Translations under genes and position numbers: made by a program
From: Sphingomonas psychrotolerans
GTDB taxonomy: Bacteria > Pseudomonadota > Alphaproteobacteria > Sphingomonadales > Sphingomonadaceae
DNA length: 64,000 bases
Assembly: GCF_002796605.1 (NCBI RefSeq)
Contig: NZ_CP024923.1
Span: 930,001 to 994,000 of the forward strand
Direction of reading: 5' to 3'
Part shown: one piece after another, positions 35,124 to 45,209 of the stretch
Position numbering within the stretch: the first letter of the stretch is position 1
Layout of the letters: each line of letters starts with the position of its first letter
Notes under the pieces: generated by a model
The model's input: the letters and a program-made list of their open reading frames with translations, nothing else
The model's database searches: none
Told to the model about the DNA's origin: nothing

Positions 35124-35361
35124 TGGGGGCTCCAGATTTGATTCACGCGAAGGCGCGAAGGCACAAAGAAAGCAGGTTGGTTCGCGCAACGACGCGACGA
35201 CGCGACGAGGGATCGCTGCGCGGTGATGGCGTGAGCTGCGTCAGCAGCTTGGATCTTTGAGCACGAGGCACGAAGACTGCCGCTGGTGCGGCGATACGAC
35301 CTCGTCACGGCGCGTTGTTGCGCGAAAAAGCTTGCTCGCGGCAAGGAGGCGCCCGCGCCCA

Positions 35362-36597
35362 TCAATCGACCAGCGCCGAATAAATGAGGGTCTTCAATTC
35401 GCGGCGGATCGGATAGCGCATCGAGGGCGTAAACTGGGTCATGAACACCATGTGGATGCGCTCGACCGGATCGACGAAGAAGGCGGTCGAGAACATGCCG
35501 CCCCAATAATATTCGCCGGCCGAACCGGGCACCAAAGTCCGCGCGACATCGGTGGTGATCGCGAAACCGAGGCCGAAGCCGGTGCCGGCGTTGGTGGCCT
35601 CGCTGAACAGCGAGCGCGACATGGTGGCGAGGTCCGAACCGCCGGGGAGGTGGTTCATCGTCATCAGCTCGATCGTCTTCGGGCTGATGAGGCGGACGCC
35701 GTCGAGCGCGCCACCATTGAGGCACATCGTGCAGAAGCGGTGATAGTCGAGCGCGGACGAGACGAGGCCGCCGCCGCCGGAGACAAGCCTGGGGAAGCGC
35801 GACCAGGCCGAGGCGTCGCCGCGATCGTAGAGCACACGCTTGCCGCTTTCGTCGAGCGCCCAGCAATCGGCGAGACGGTCGATCTTGTCCTCGGGCACCT
35901 GGAAGAAGGTGTCATGCATGCCCAGCGGGCCAAGGATGCGTTCGGCGAAGAAGCGGTCGAGCTTCATTCCCGAGACGCGTTCGACGACCGCGCCGAGCAC
36001 GTCGGTCGACACCGAATAATTCCATTCGGCCCCCGGGGAGAATTCGAGCGGCAGTTTACCCAAAGCCGCGACGAACTCGCCGAGCGTCAGATTGCCGTGC
36101 CAGCTCTCGAGCTTCGACTCGCGATAGGCGGCGTCGACACTGGTGCGCTCCTGAAAGCTGTAGGTGAACCCCGAAGTGTGGCGGAGCAGATCGATCATCC
36201 GCATCGGCTCTGCGGTGGGTTTGGTCGCGAAGGGCGCGCCCGTGCCGCCGCCGGCATAGACGCCGAGCCCTTTCAGCTCGGGCAGGACGTGATGCACCGG
36301 CGTATCGAGCGCGACCTTCGCCTCCTCGACCAGCATCATGAAAGCGAGGCTGGTGATCGGCTTGGTCATCGAGGCGATGCGGAACAGCGTACCTTCATCG
36401 ACCGTGGCGCCGCCCTCGCGCGCAGCACCCTGATGCGAGAAATGGACGACCTCGCCGTCGCGGGCAAGAAGCAGCTGGGCGTGGGGCAGCTTGGCCGAGT
36501 CGAGGTAGCGTTCCTTCACGAACGCATCGATCCGCGCGAGCCGCGAAGCATCGAATCCGTAACGTCCGGGCCGTGTCATGTGCATTGCGAGCGGCAT
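35362..36597 (-). CDS. Serine hydrolase of the class C beta-lactamase fold
   Basis: 411 residues. The nucleophile motif SMTK (Ser76, Lys79) lies in GTLFRIASMTKPITSLAF. A tyrosine follows in WNYSVSTDVLGAVVERVSG, and LLRHTSGFTYSF is typical of the esterase/DD-peptidase-like family. No signal peptide, so probably a cytoplasmic esterase such as those that hydrolyse esters or lactones; an antibiotic role is not implied. ATG 36597 has GAGAGG one base upstream region; an earlier in-frame start at 36678 lacks family similarity. It is divergent from the acyl-CoA synthetase at 36751. Confidence 0.85.
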   Translation of the reverse strand: MPLAMHMTRPGRYGFDASRLARIDAFVKERYLDSAKLPHAQLLLARDGEVVHFSHQGAAREGGATVDEGTLFRIASMTKPITSLAFMMLVEEAKVALDTPVHHVLPELKGLGVYAGGGTGAPFATKPTAEPMRMIDLLRHTSGFTYSFQERTSVDAAYRESKLESWHGNLTLGEFVAALGKLPLEFSPGAEWNYSVSTDVLGAVVERVSGMKLDRFFAERILGPLGMHDTFFQVPEDKIDRLADCWALDESGKRVLYDRGDASAWSRFPRLVSGGGGLVSSALDYHRFCTMCLNGGALDGVRLISPKTIELMTMNHLPGGSDLATMSRSLFSEATNAGTGFGLGFAITTDVARTLVPGSAGEYYWGGMFSTAFFVDPVERIHMVFMTQFTPSMRYPIRRELKTLIYSALVD

Positions 36598-36750
36598 ACC
36601 TCTCGTTCGAATTCGGTCATACCCACCTTGTCGGCGGTGCGCTTCCCCTATTGCCTTGAGCGCGGCGCGAATCAACACTAACGTTGTTTTTTGTCGGGGC
36701 AGCGATACCCAAACCCGACATTCAGAAAATCACATTGGAGAGATGTCGCC

Positions 36751-38495
<1,745 letters not shown>

Positions 38496-38499
<4 letters not shown>

Positions 38500-38864
38500 C
38501 GGCGAGCCCGCACGCGTTCGGCGGCGAGAGCGATCAGCGCGCCGGCGGCGTAAGCGAGGAAATCCCGCCACTCGAAGCCATAGCCCAGCACGGTGCGCGC
38601 GATCGGGTTGCCCTGAAGGCCGAGCCAGTCGAGCACGCGGAGCAACTGCCCCAGTTCGATCACGGCGGCGATCAGGAAGGCGATTGCAGCAGCGGGGATC
38701 ACTTCGATGCGGAATGCGGCCCTTAACGCGGTGTAGACGAGGATCACGGCGAGTGTATCGCCCAGATAGGGGCGGACGAACCGGTCGCGCACGAACAACG
38801 CGATTCCGATCTCGATCAGGAGCAGACCCAGCGTAAGCAGGGCATAGCCGCGGTGAAAACGCAT
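38496..38864 (-). CDS. DUF2809 membrane protein
   Basis: 122 residues, four hydrophobic segments: GYALLTLGLLLIEIGIALFV, GDTLAVILVYTALRAAF, IPAAAIAFLIAAVIELGQLL and FLAYAAGALIALAAE. The RFVRPYLGDTLAVILVY segment and a final transmembrane helix rich in Ala are typical of DUF2809, of unknown function. ATG 38864 has GAGGGA upstream. It lies ten bases after glpK on the same strand, so they may be co-transcribed. Confidence 0.8.
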
Positions 38865-38874
38865 GTCGTATCCC

Positions 38875-40350
38875 TCAGCGAACGACGCGTTCGACGGCAG
38901 CGTTCCAGCCCTCGATCCGGGCGTTGCGCGCGTCGGCGCCGAGCTTCGGTTCGAAGGTCGTGCCCGGGCCTCGCATCTGCGCGGCTTCCTCCAGCCCGCT
39001 GAACAGCCCACAGCCCAACCCCGCCAGCATCGCCGCGCCCAGCGCAGTCGTCTCGGTGAAGTCGGGCCGGTCGACGGGGATGTCCAGCATGTCGGCGAGG
39101 TCCTGCGCCATCCAGTCGTTGGTGACCATGCCGCCGTCGACGCGCAACCGCGCCCAATCGGCGCCGTCCGCTGCAAAGGCGGTCTTCAGATCGTGGCTCT
39201 GGTGCGCCATGGCCTCGAGCGCGGCGCGGACGATGTGGGCATGGGTGCTGGAAAAACTCAAGCCGGAGAGCGATGCCCGCGCATCGGGCTCCCACCATGG
39301 CGCGCCGAGGCCGCTCAATGCGGGGACGAGATAGACTCCGCCATTGTCCGGGACCGAGCGGGCGAGCGCCTCGGTCTCCGGTGCGGTCTCGATCAGGCCT
39401 ATCGCATCGCGCAGCCACTGGATCAGGCTGCCGGCGACGAACACCGACCCTTCGATCGCATAGGTGCGGCGACCGCCGAGCTGCCACAGGACGGTGGCGA
39501 GCAGGCGGTGCTTCGAGGCGGGCGGGGCAGGGCCGGCATTGGTGAGGACGAAGGCGCCGGTGCCGTAGGTGGCCTTGGTATCGCCTTTTGCGAAGCACGC
39601 CTGACCGATCGTCGCGGCCTGCTGGTCGCCGGCAAGGCCGCAGATCGGGATCTCGCCGCCGAACAGCTTCGTGGCGCCGAAGCGGCCGGCGCAATCGACG
39701 ATCTCGGGCAGCGCGTCGCGGGGCGCCGAGAACAGGTCGAGCAGACCGTCGCTCCAGCCGCCCGAGCCGAGACCCATCAGCAAGGTGCGCGAAGCATTGG
39801 TGGCGTCGGTGATGTGGAGACCGCCACTGTTCTCATTGGCGGTGAGCTTCCAGACCAGCCAGCTCTCGATCGTGCCGATCGCGAGGCGGCTACCGGCCTG
39901 CTTGAGCTGGGGCCAGTTCGCCATCGCCCACGCGATCTTGGTGCCCGAGAAATAGGGATCGAGCAGCAAGCCGGTGCGCGCTTGCACCCCCGGCTCCTCG
40001 CCGGCCTCGCGCCACTCGCGGCATAGTGCGGCGCTACGCCGGTCCTGCCAGACGATCGCGGGGGCGAGTGGCTCGCCGGTGGTTTTGTCCCAGAAGACGA
40101 TCGTCTCGCGCTGGTTGGTGATCCCGATTGCGGCGATCTTGCCGGCGCCGCCGGCCTTGTCGACCATTGCCTTCGCGCAGGCGAGGGTGCGGTTCCAGAT
40201 CTCCGCGGCGTCGTGCTCGACCAGCCCGGGAGCGGGATAATGCTGGGTCAGTTCGGCCGAACGGCTACCGAGGCATTCGCCCGAGGGCGCGAACAGCATC
40301 GCGCGGGTGGAGGTGGTGCCCTCGTCGAGGACCAGGAGAAGTTCGCCCAT
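38875..40350 (-). CDS. glpK: Glycerol kinase
   Basis: 491 residues, FGGY family. N-terminal phosphate-binding LLVLDEGTTSTRAMLFAPSG, AIGITNQRETIVFWDKTTGE, GLAGDQQAATIGQACF, YGTGAFVLTNAG, and the C-terminal DGGMVTNDWMAQDLADMLDI and ETTALGAAMLAGLG. Makes sn-glycerol 3-phosphate from glycerol. The first Asp-Glu pair (LDEG) replaces the more usual DQG. No glpF or glpD is nearby. Start ATG 40350 fits the family; the open frame upstream is not conserved. Confidence 0.92.
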   Translation of the reverse strand: MGELLLVLDEGTTSTRAMLFAPSGECLGSRSAELTQHYPAPGLVEHDAAEIWNRTLACAKAMVDKAGGAGKIAAIGITNQRETIVFWDKTTGEPLAPAIVWQDRRSAALCREWREAGEEPGVQARTGLLLDPYFSGTKIAWAMANWPQLKQAGSRLAIGTIESWLVWKLTANENSGGLHITDATNASRTLLMGLGSGGWSDGLLDLFSAPRDALPEIVDCAGRFGATKLFGGEIPICGLAGDQQAATIGQACFAKGDTKATYGTGAFVLTNAGPAPPASKHRLLATVLWQLGGRRTYAIEGSVFVAGSLIQWLRDAIGLIETAPETEALARSVPDNGGVYLVPALSGLGAPWWEPDARASLSGLSFSSTHAHIVRAALEAMAHQSHDLKTAFAADGADWARLRVDGGMVTNDWMAQDLADMLDIPVDRPDFTETTALGAAMLAGLGCGLFSGLEEAAQMRGPGTTFEPKLGADARNARIEGWNAAVERVVR

Positions 40351-40418
40351 GCCCCAGCCTAGCCCGGATTGCAGGCCGCGCAACCGCCCCCTAGAAGCGG
40401 TGCGAAGGAGAACGAAGG

Positions 40419-41660
40419 GTGGACGAGCAGCCGCGGGCCATGGGCGGAGGCAGCGAGCGTGACGGGGGCATCCCTCCGGCCGCACCCCGCGCGCCGATCC
40501 TGTCGAGCGAGCCGCATGAGAGTGTCGGCGAGGGGCTCAAACGCGACCGGCTGATGGCAGCGCTGGCGCTGATGATCGGCGTGGGGTTGTTGTTCGCGAT
40601 TCCCTTTGCGCTGCGCGAAGGCTCGCCCTTCTTCCTGCCGCTGACCGCAGCTCTGGTGATCGCGATCGCGCTGGTACCGATGCTCGAATGGCTCGAGCGG
40701 CATCGGATGCCCGCGCCGCTGGCGGCGTTCGTCTGCGTGCTGCTGTTCCTGAGCGTCGCCAATATCGCATTGGCGTCGATCGTGGTGCCGGCGTGGCAGT
40801 GGATGCAGCGGCTCCCCGAGAGCATACCCAAGATCCAGCATAATCTCGAGCCGCTGATCCGCTTTTATTCGCGACTCGAGCGATTCGTCGACAAGACGCT
40901 GACCAACTTCGCTTCGACGCCGGTGCGCCAGCCCGAGACGATCGCGGTGCCGCCGCCGCGCTCGTTGCTCGATCTGTTCACCACTTCGGCGCCGTCGGCG
41001 CTGATCGAGATGTTCTTCGCGATCCTCGTAATCTATTTCTTCCTCTCCGGGTGGACGCGACTGCGGCGCAACGCGATCACCCGCCGCGCGAGCTTCGGCG
41101 GCGCGATGGCGACGGCGCGGGTGATCCAGGATGTCGTCGACGATACTTCGGCCTATCTCGGCACGATCACGCTGATCAACGTGACCCTGGGGCTGATCGT
41201 GGCAGGCGCTTTGTGGGCGATCGGGATGCCGACGCCGTTGATGTGGGGCGGCATCGTCGCCTTGCTCAACTACATCCCCTATATCGGGCCGGTGATGGCG
41301 GCGATGCTGCTGGGCCTTGGCGGGCTGATGAGCTTTGCCGACATCTGGTGGGCGCTGCTGCCCGCGGTGATGATGATCGGCGCACACCTGATCGAGGCCA
41401 ATGTCGTGACGCCGCTGATCGTCGGGCACCGGCTGACGATCAGCCCGATCCTCATCCTCATCTCGCTGAGCTTCTGGGGCTGGGTGTGGGGCACGCCGGG
41501 GGCATTGCTCGCGGTGCCGCTGCTGATCATCATCCAGACCGTGCTCAACGCCGCGGGCAAGCCTGATATCGCCGGCTTCCTGTTCGAGCACGGTACGCTG
41601 ATCCGCGATCCGGCCGACCCGCACGCGCACCGGCGAGAAAGTCGCGACCAATCCGGTTGA
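40419..41660 (+). CDS. AI-2E family transporter (PerM-like permease)
   Basis: 413 residues, seven to eight hydrophobic segments, e.g. ALALMIGVGLLFAIPFAL, LPLTAALVIAIALVPML, MFFAILVIYFFLSGW and LLNYIPYIGPVMAAMLLGLG. NYIPYIGP and the C-terminal GTPGALLAVPLLIIIQTVLN are characteristic. Members export small molecules or act as Na+/H+ antiporters; the substrate here is unknown. The GTG at 40419 has AAGGAG (40405-40410) upstream. It is divergent from glpK. The tRNA genes start 43 bases after its end. Confidence 0.88.
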   Translation: MDEQPRAMGGGSERDGGIPPAAPRAPILSSEPHESVGEGLKRDRLMAALALMIGVGLLFAIPFALREGSPFFLPLTAALVIAIALVPMLEWLERHRMPAPLAAFVCVLLFLSVANIALASIVVPAWQWMQRLPESIPKIQHNLEPLIRFYSRLERFVDKTLTNFASTPVRQPETIAVPPPRSLLDLFTTSAPSALIEMFFAILVIYFFLSGWTRLRRNAITRRASFGGAMATARVIQDVVDDTSAYLGTITLINVTLGLIVAGALWAIGMPTPLMWGGIVALLNYIPYIGPVMAAMLLGLGGLMSFADIWWALLPAVMMIGAHLIEANVVTPLIVGHRLTISPILILISLSFWGWVWGTPGALLAVPLLIIIQTVLNAAGKPDIAGFLFEHGTLIRDPADPHAHRRESRDQSG

Positions 41661-41702
41661 CACCCCCGAAGGCGGGGTTAGTGGCGCCTCCTCGCTTCGA
41701 GA

Positions 41703-41779
<77 letters not shown>

Positions 41780-41859
41780 CGCGGGATCCCTGTGGGAACC
41801 CCAATGGTCAATTCGAAGCGGTCTCCTGTCCGCGGCATGCGTCGCCCCGCCTGGATCAA

Positions 41860-41936
<77 letters not shown>

Positions 41937-42053
41937 TGCCGCATTCTCCGGATCAGCGCCCGGTTGACTTCCGCGGCGCCTAAGCCTTCAATGGCGTGCA
42001 ATAATCTGAGCAATAATCGAGGTCGCGACTGCGTGCATCCATAGGAGATGGCG

Positions 42054-43004
42054 ATGCGGCGACGTGTGATCCTGTTGCTTCCTTTGCTGTTCGCCTGCGG
42101 CCATTGCGCGGCGCCTGAACCGGCGCCTCAACCGAACCCGAGCACCGACAGTGCGACGATAGGAGGCGACCCGGTATCGGCGCCGGATCCCGCACCCTTG
42201 CCGGCAGCGACGGATGCGCCGGAAAATACAGTGGCGACCGAGCATCCTCCGCTCGCCTCGGCCCGGCCGCAGGCCAGCGTCGAAGCAGCCAGGGCATCGC
42301 GTCGCGCAGCTGGGCGCGTACAGAGCGACGAGCCAGTGCCCTGCGATGCCGTGGACGACGACGTCTCTGCCGCGGATTGCCGTGAATTTACCCGCCAGAA
42401 AGCGCGGCTGCGCCCGGGGATTCTGGCGTTCGACCCGCCCGCGAAGATGACCGTGGGTGTGACCTATGATCTGACCCTCAGCATCGGCAAGGCCACCGAT
42501 GCTGAGGAAATACGCGCGGTTGTGCGCCGCGAGGGACGGCGGCTCGAGGAGCGCACGCTGCAGGTCGGCGCGTTCATGACGGCGACGTTGACCGGGAATG
42601 CGTTCGAAATAGCGCTGCAAGGCACCGAAGGCCCGTCCCGCAGCCTCGGTGCCGACCGGCGGGACATCTGGCAATGGCAGGTCAAGCCGCTGCGCGCCGG
42701 AACCCAGCGGCTGTTGCTCACCGTTTCCGCCGATGCGATGGGCGCCGATGGCAAGCGCCGCCGCTTCTCGCTCGCCAATCGGCCGGTCGACATACTCGTC
42801 GAAGTGACTGCTTCGCAGCGGCGTGAGGATCGCACCCGGGCGATCGAGGATTCGCTCGGGCGCGGCGCGCGGGTCATGAGTGCGCTGGAGAAGTGGATGA
42901 TCGGGCTGGCGGCATTGCTCGCCGCGGTGGGCGGCGCGTGGCTGGCGCTACGCAAGTTCGGCAAGCCCAAAGAGGTCGCCGCCGACAAGCCCCCCAATCC
43001 CTAG
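42054..43004 (+). CDS. Unknown lipoprotein with C-terminal membrane helix
   Basis: 316 residues. The N-terminus (MRRRVILLLPLLFACGHCAA) has a lipobox-like LLFAC. Residues 20-110 are low-complexity Pro/Ala. The folded part follows: KMTVGVTYDLTLSIGKATD, LEERTLQVGAFMTATLTG, and WQWQVKPLRAGTQRLLLTVS, which reads as beta-strands. A transmembrane helix (MIGLAALLAAVGGAWLALRK) ends the protein. The WQWQV-P-x-GTQ-LLLTVS pattern recalls beta-sandwich domains in other bacterial membrane proteins, but I cannot name the family. ATG 42054 fits the GGAG site better than ATG 42048. Its stop overlaps the DoxX stop (CTAG). Confidence 0.65.
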   Translation: MRRRVILLLPLLFACGHCAAPEPAPQPNPSTDSATIGGDPVSAPDPAPLPAATDAPENTVATEHPPLASARPQASVEAARASRRAAGRVQSDEPVPCDAVDDDVSAADCREFTRQKARLRPGILAFDPPAKMTVGVTYDLTLSIGKATDAEEIRAVVRREGRRLEERTLQVGAFMTATLTGNAFEIALQGTEGPSRSLGADRRDIWQWQVKPLRAGTQRLLLTVSADAMGADGKRRRFSLANRPVDILVEVTASQRREDRTRAIEDSLGRGARVMSALEKWMIGLAALLAAVGGAWLALRKFGKPKEVAADKPPNP

Positions 43005-43429
43005 CGGCGGGATGCCCCGAACATCGCGTCGATCGCATAGCGGCCGGCGCCGATCGTAGCGAAGAGCAGGCCGAACAGGATGAGGCTGGCCGCCGGGAAG
43101 GCGGCGCGGATGCCGAGCTTCGCATCGACCATGGCGATCGCCACGGCGAAGTGGACCGCGCACAGCAATCCGGTCCAGCGGGTGGCGAGGCCGAGGACGA
43201 AGCTGACGCCGCAGGCGAACTGCGCCCACACCGAGAGCGGGGCCAGCCAGCGCGGCTCGGGGAAGCCATGGGCGCCGAGGAAGCGCGCGAATTCGGCCAT
43301 GCGCGCGGCGCTCTGGATATTGTCCCATACCCCCCAGATCAGGAAGGCGCCGACGACGAGGCGCGCGAGCAAGAGCGCCGCATCGGAATAGCCCGCGAGA
43401 CCCGCGGTACGACTGCGCCTGAAAGCCAT
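43001..43429 (-). CDS. DoxX-family membrane protein
   Basis: 142 residues with four hydrophobic segments: AALLLARLVVGAFLIWGVWD, LAPLSVWAQFACGVSFVLGL, GLLCAVHFAVAIAMVDA and SLILFGLLFATIGAG. FLGAHGFPEPRWLAPLSVWAQ and the pattern of helices fit DoxX/SURF4-like proteins. Some take part in oxidative stress responses; the role here is unknown. ATG 43429 has CGGAGAG before it. Confidence 0.8.
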   Translation of the reverse strand: MAFRRSRTAGLAGYSDAALLLARLVVGAFLIWGVWDNIQSAARMAEFARFLGAHGFPEPRWLAPLSVWAQFACGVSFVLGLATRWTGLLCAVHFAVAIAMVDAKLGIRAAFPAASLILFGLLFATIGAGRYAIDAMFGASRR

Positions 43430-43485
43430 GTTCTCTCCGCTATTTCGGTCGGGGGTTAGCGCGCTTTGGCAGGATTTGCGACCGC

Positions 43486-43704
43486 TCAGCTGGGGGGAAG
43501 GCGCCAGTTTCCCGTCTCCATCCAGCGCAGCAGCGGCTTGAGCGGCGTGATCCAGACAATGCCGAGCACGACATAGATCACCATCTGGATGAGGATCGGC
43601 AAGGCGCCAATCTGACTCGAGAAGCTGGCGACGAGCACCACCCAGACGAGGATCAGCAGCAGGATCGTGATCGCCCCCGCGGGCTTGCGCCAGCTGGCCT
43701 TCAC
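43486..43704 (-). CDS. DUF2842 membrane protein
   Basis: 72 residues with two transmembrane helices (GAITILLLILVWVVLVASF and ILIQMVIYVVLGIVWITPL), and the conserved ending PLLRWMETGNW that marks DUF2842, a small alphaproteobacterial family of unknown function. The GTG start overlaps the stop of the folate cyclo-ligase gene as GTGA. Confidence 0.85.
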   Translation of the reverse strand: MKASWRKPAGAITILLLILVWVVLVASFSSQIGALPILIQMVIYVVLGIVWITPLKPLLRWMETGNWRLPPS

Positions 43705-44255
43705 TTCTCCGCGTGCCACAACATGCCCTCCTCGGTGATGATCGCGTGCAGGGGCACGTCCCAGATATCGGCGGGAATGGCAGGAACCTCCTGGACCGAC
43801 CAGGCAATTCCGACCCGCCATGCCTCCTCGTAGCGCGCAAAGGCGCGATCGTAATGGCCGGCGCCCTGGCCGAGGCGGTTGAGCCGACGATCGAACCCGA
43901 CCAGCGGAGTCAGGATGATGTCGGGCGCAACTTCCGGGCTCGCCGGATCGGGCTGGCGAAGATTGAATGGACCCGCGACGAGCGGCTCGCCGAGCTGCCA
44001 GGCAAGGAAACGAATCGGCGCGGCGCGATCGACCACGAAGGGCAGTGCCAGCGCGCAGCCCGCTGCCGCGGCGGCCGCGGCAAGCTGGGTGGGATCCGCC
44101 TCGCTGCCCACCGGGCAATAAGTCGCGACCGTCTTGCCGGGACGAAGGCGCGCGACGAAAGCACCGGGCGCGAGGATCGCGGTCGACGATTGTGCGGCGA
44201 AGCCGTCGCGATCGGCACGGAGCCTGGCGCGGAGCGCGGGCTTGTCGAGGATCAT
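43701..44255 (-). CDS. 5-formyltetrahydrofolate cyclo-ligase
   Basis: 184 residues. ATP-dependent enzyme that returns 5-formyl-THF to 5,10-methenyl-THF. Family blocks: KPALRARLRADRDGFAAQ at the N-terminus, TVATYCPVGSEADPTQLAA, DIILTPLVGFDRRLNRLGQG followed by AGHYDRAF (ATP-binding GxGxGYYDR-type), and IAWSVQEVPAIPADIWDVPLH. The ATG at 44255 is chosen for family length; ATG 44285 would add ten residues. A 6S RNA candidate lies directly upstream on the same strand, the arrangement known from gamma-proteobacteria (ssrS-ygfA). Confidence 0.92.
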   Translation of the reverse strand: MILDKPALRARLRADRDGFAAQSSTAILAPGAFVARLRPGKTVATYCPVGSEADPTQLAAAAAAAGCALALPFVVDRAAPIRFLAWQLGEPLVAGPFNLRQPDPASPEVAPDIILTPLVGFDRRLNRLGQGAGHYDRAFARYEEAWRVGIAWSVQEVPAIPADIWDVPLHAIITEEGMLWHAEK

Positions 44256-44299
44256 AAGGGAAGAATGCGGTGGCGGGACCGCCATGGCCGTTTGCCAAA

Positions 44300-44442
44300 A
44301 TATCCTCTGACGCCTGGTACGTCAGGTGGGAACCATGTGCCACAGACCTGGATCTGCACAGGGACAGCTCCCATGGATGATGAATAGCCTCAGGGATATG
44401 CCTAGGCTCGTACCGGGCAGTTCCCGCCACGGAGTCATTTAG
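44300..44442 (-). ncRNA. ssrS: 6S RNA candidate
   Basis: On the minus strand the gap between zapA and the folate cyclo-ligase reads, in its middle, TCCCTGAGGCTATTCATCAT, close to the E. coli 6S segment around UCCCCUGAGCCGAUAUUUCA. The flanks can close a long stem: GGGAAC with GTTCCC (plus 44420-44425 and 44328-44333) and TGACTCC with GGCGTCA, leaving a large bubble as 6S RNA needs to mimic an open promoter for RNA polymerase. Ends are approximate. The 306-base gap otherwise holds only the repeat at 44482-44562. Confidence 0.72.
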
Positions 44443-44481
44443 GGTGGCGGAGGGGCGGACGCAACGGGAGTTTGCCATTTT

Positions 44482-44562
44482 CGTCATCCCGGCGAACGCC
44501 GGGACCTCGTGCCGCAGGCGGTCCGCTTGCCGCCTGAGATCCCGGCGTTCGCCGGGATGACG
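44482..44562. repeat. Paired palindromic repeat (CCCGGC family)
   Basis: Left arm CGTCATCCCGGCGAACGCC and right arm GATCCCGGCGTTCGCCGGGA, ending ATGACG right at the zapA stop codon. It could act as the 3' hairpin of zapA mRNA. Confidence 0.9.
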
Positions 44563-44865
44563 TCAGGCCTCGGCGGCGTCCTCTTCCAGCGCCGCGGCCA
44601 CCGCCTCGAGCCGGTCGGCGATGCGTTCGAGCAACACCGGCGAGACGCCCTGCGGCGGATTGCGCTGCACTTCGTCGACCAGATCGGCAAGGATCAGCGA
44701 GAGATAGACCAGCGTGCGCTCGGCGTTGAGCCCGCCCGAGGCGCGGTGCGCGGTCTCCGCGTGCTTCTGCAGGATCGATTCGAGATGGCGCAGGTGCGGC
44801 TCGTCGCCGTCGCGCGCGGCGACCGAATAGCTGCGGCCAGCAATGGAGATGTCGATATCGGCCAT
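44563..44865 (-). CDS. zapA: Cell division protein ZapA
   Basis: 100 residues. ZapA binds FtsZ and bundles its filaments. The N-terminus MADIDISIAGRSYSVAARDG and following HLRHLESILQKHAETAHRAS, then TLVYLSLILADLVDEVQRN, match the small beta/alpha head and the long coiled-coil helix of the family. Its start shares the A of the upstream stop (TGATG), so it is coupled to the small gene at 44865-45050. Confidence 0.9.
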   Translation of the reverse strand: MADIDISIAGRSYSVAARDGDEPHLRHLESILQKHAETAHRASGGLNAERTLVYLSLILADLVDEVQRNPPQGVSPVLLERIADRLEAVAAALEEDAAEA

Positions 44866-45050
44866 CAGTCGGCGACGCTCTGGCTCTCGCGCGCAATCAG
44901 CACGTCGAGCGAAGCCACCGCCTCCTCGATGCGGCTGCGCAGCTTGGTGTGGCGGCTGGCGAGACGCGCGGTGGCATAGGCGCGCGCCGCCGCCGCCGTC
45001 TCGATCCGTGCGAGTGCCTGTTCGATACGATCTTCCGGGCTTGCTGCCAT
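44865..45050 (-). CDS. Small coiled-coil protein upstream of zapA
   Basis: 61 residues, nearly all predicted helix with regular Ala/Arg/Glu spacing (EDRIEQALARIETAAAARAY, RSRIEEAVASLDVLIARESQ). No named family recognised, but small helical genes are often found before zapA in alphaproteobacteria and may join the division machinery. Translation is coupled to zapA. Confidence 0.75.
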   Translation of the reverse strand: MAASPEDRIEQALARIETAAAARAYATARLASRHTKLRSRIEEAVASLDVLIARESQSVAD

Positions 45051-45209
45051 CCGCGTGGATTAGGCAGCGCGAGCCGACGCGGCAAGGTCGATGAGGCGAA
45101 CCGTCTGTCGTTTTCTCAGCGGGGGCAACTGCCTCGCGAAACCCGGCGCAGCGGTTGACGCGCGGGCGTGTGCGTCCCAAAGGCGTCCGCGACCAGCAGG
45201 GGAGTCCAG

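Noticed and set aside
33369..35141. A 590-codon plus-strand frame opposite the FadJ-type gene
   Set aside because: The minus-strand gene has crotonase and dehydrogenase motifs throughout; the opposite frame has none.
35362..36597. Serine hydrolase considered as an AmpC beta-lactamase
   Set aside because: It has no signal peptide and lacks the KTG context I would expect; the esterase-like LLRHTSGFTYSF pattern fits better.
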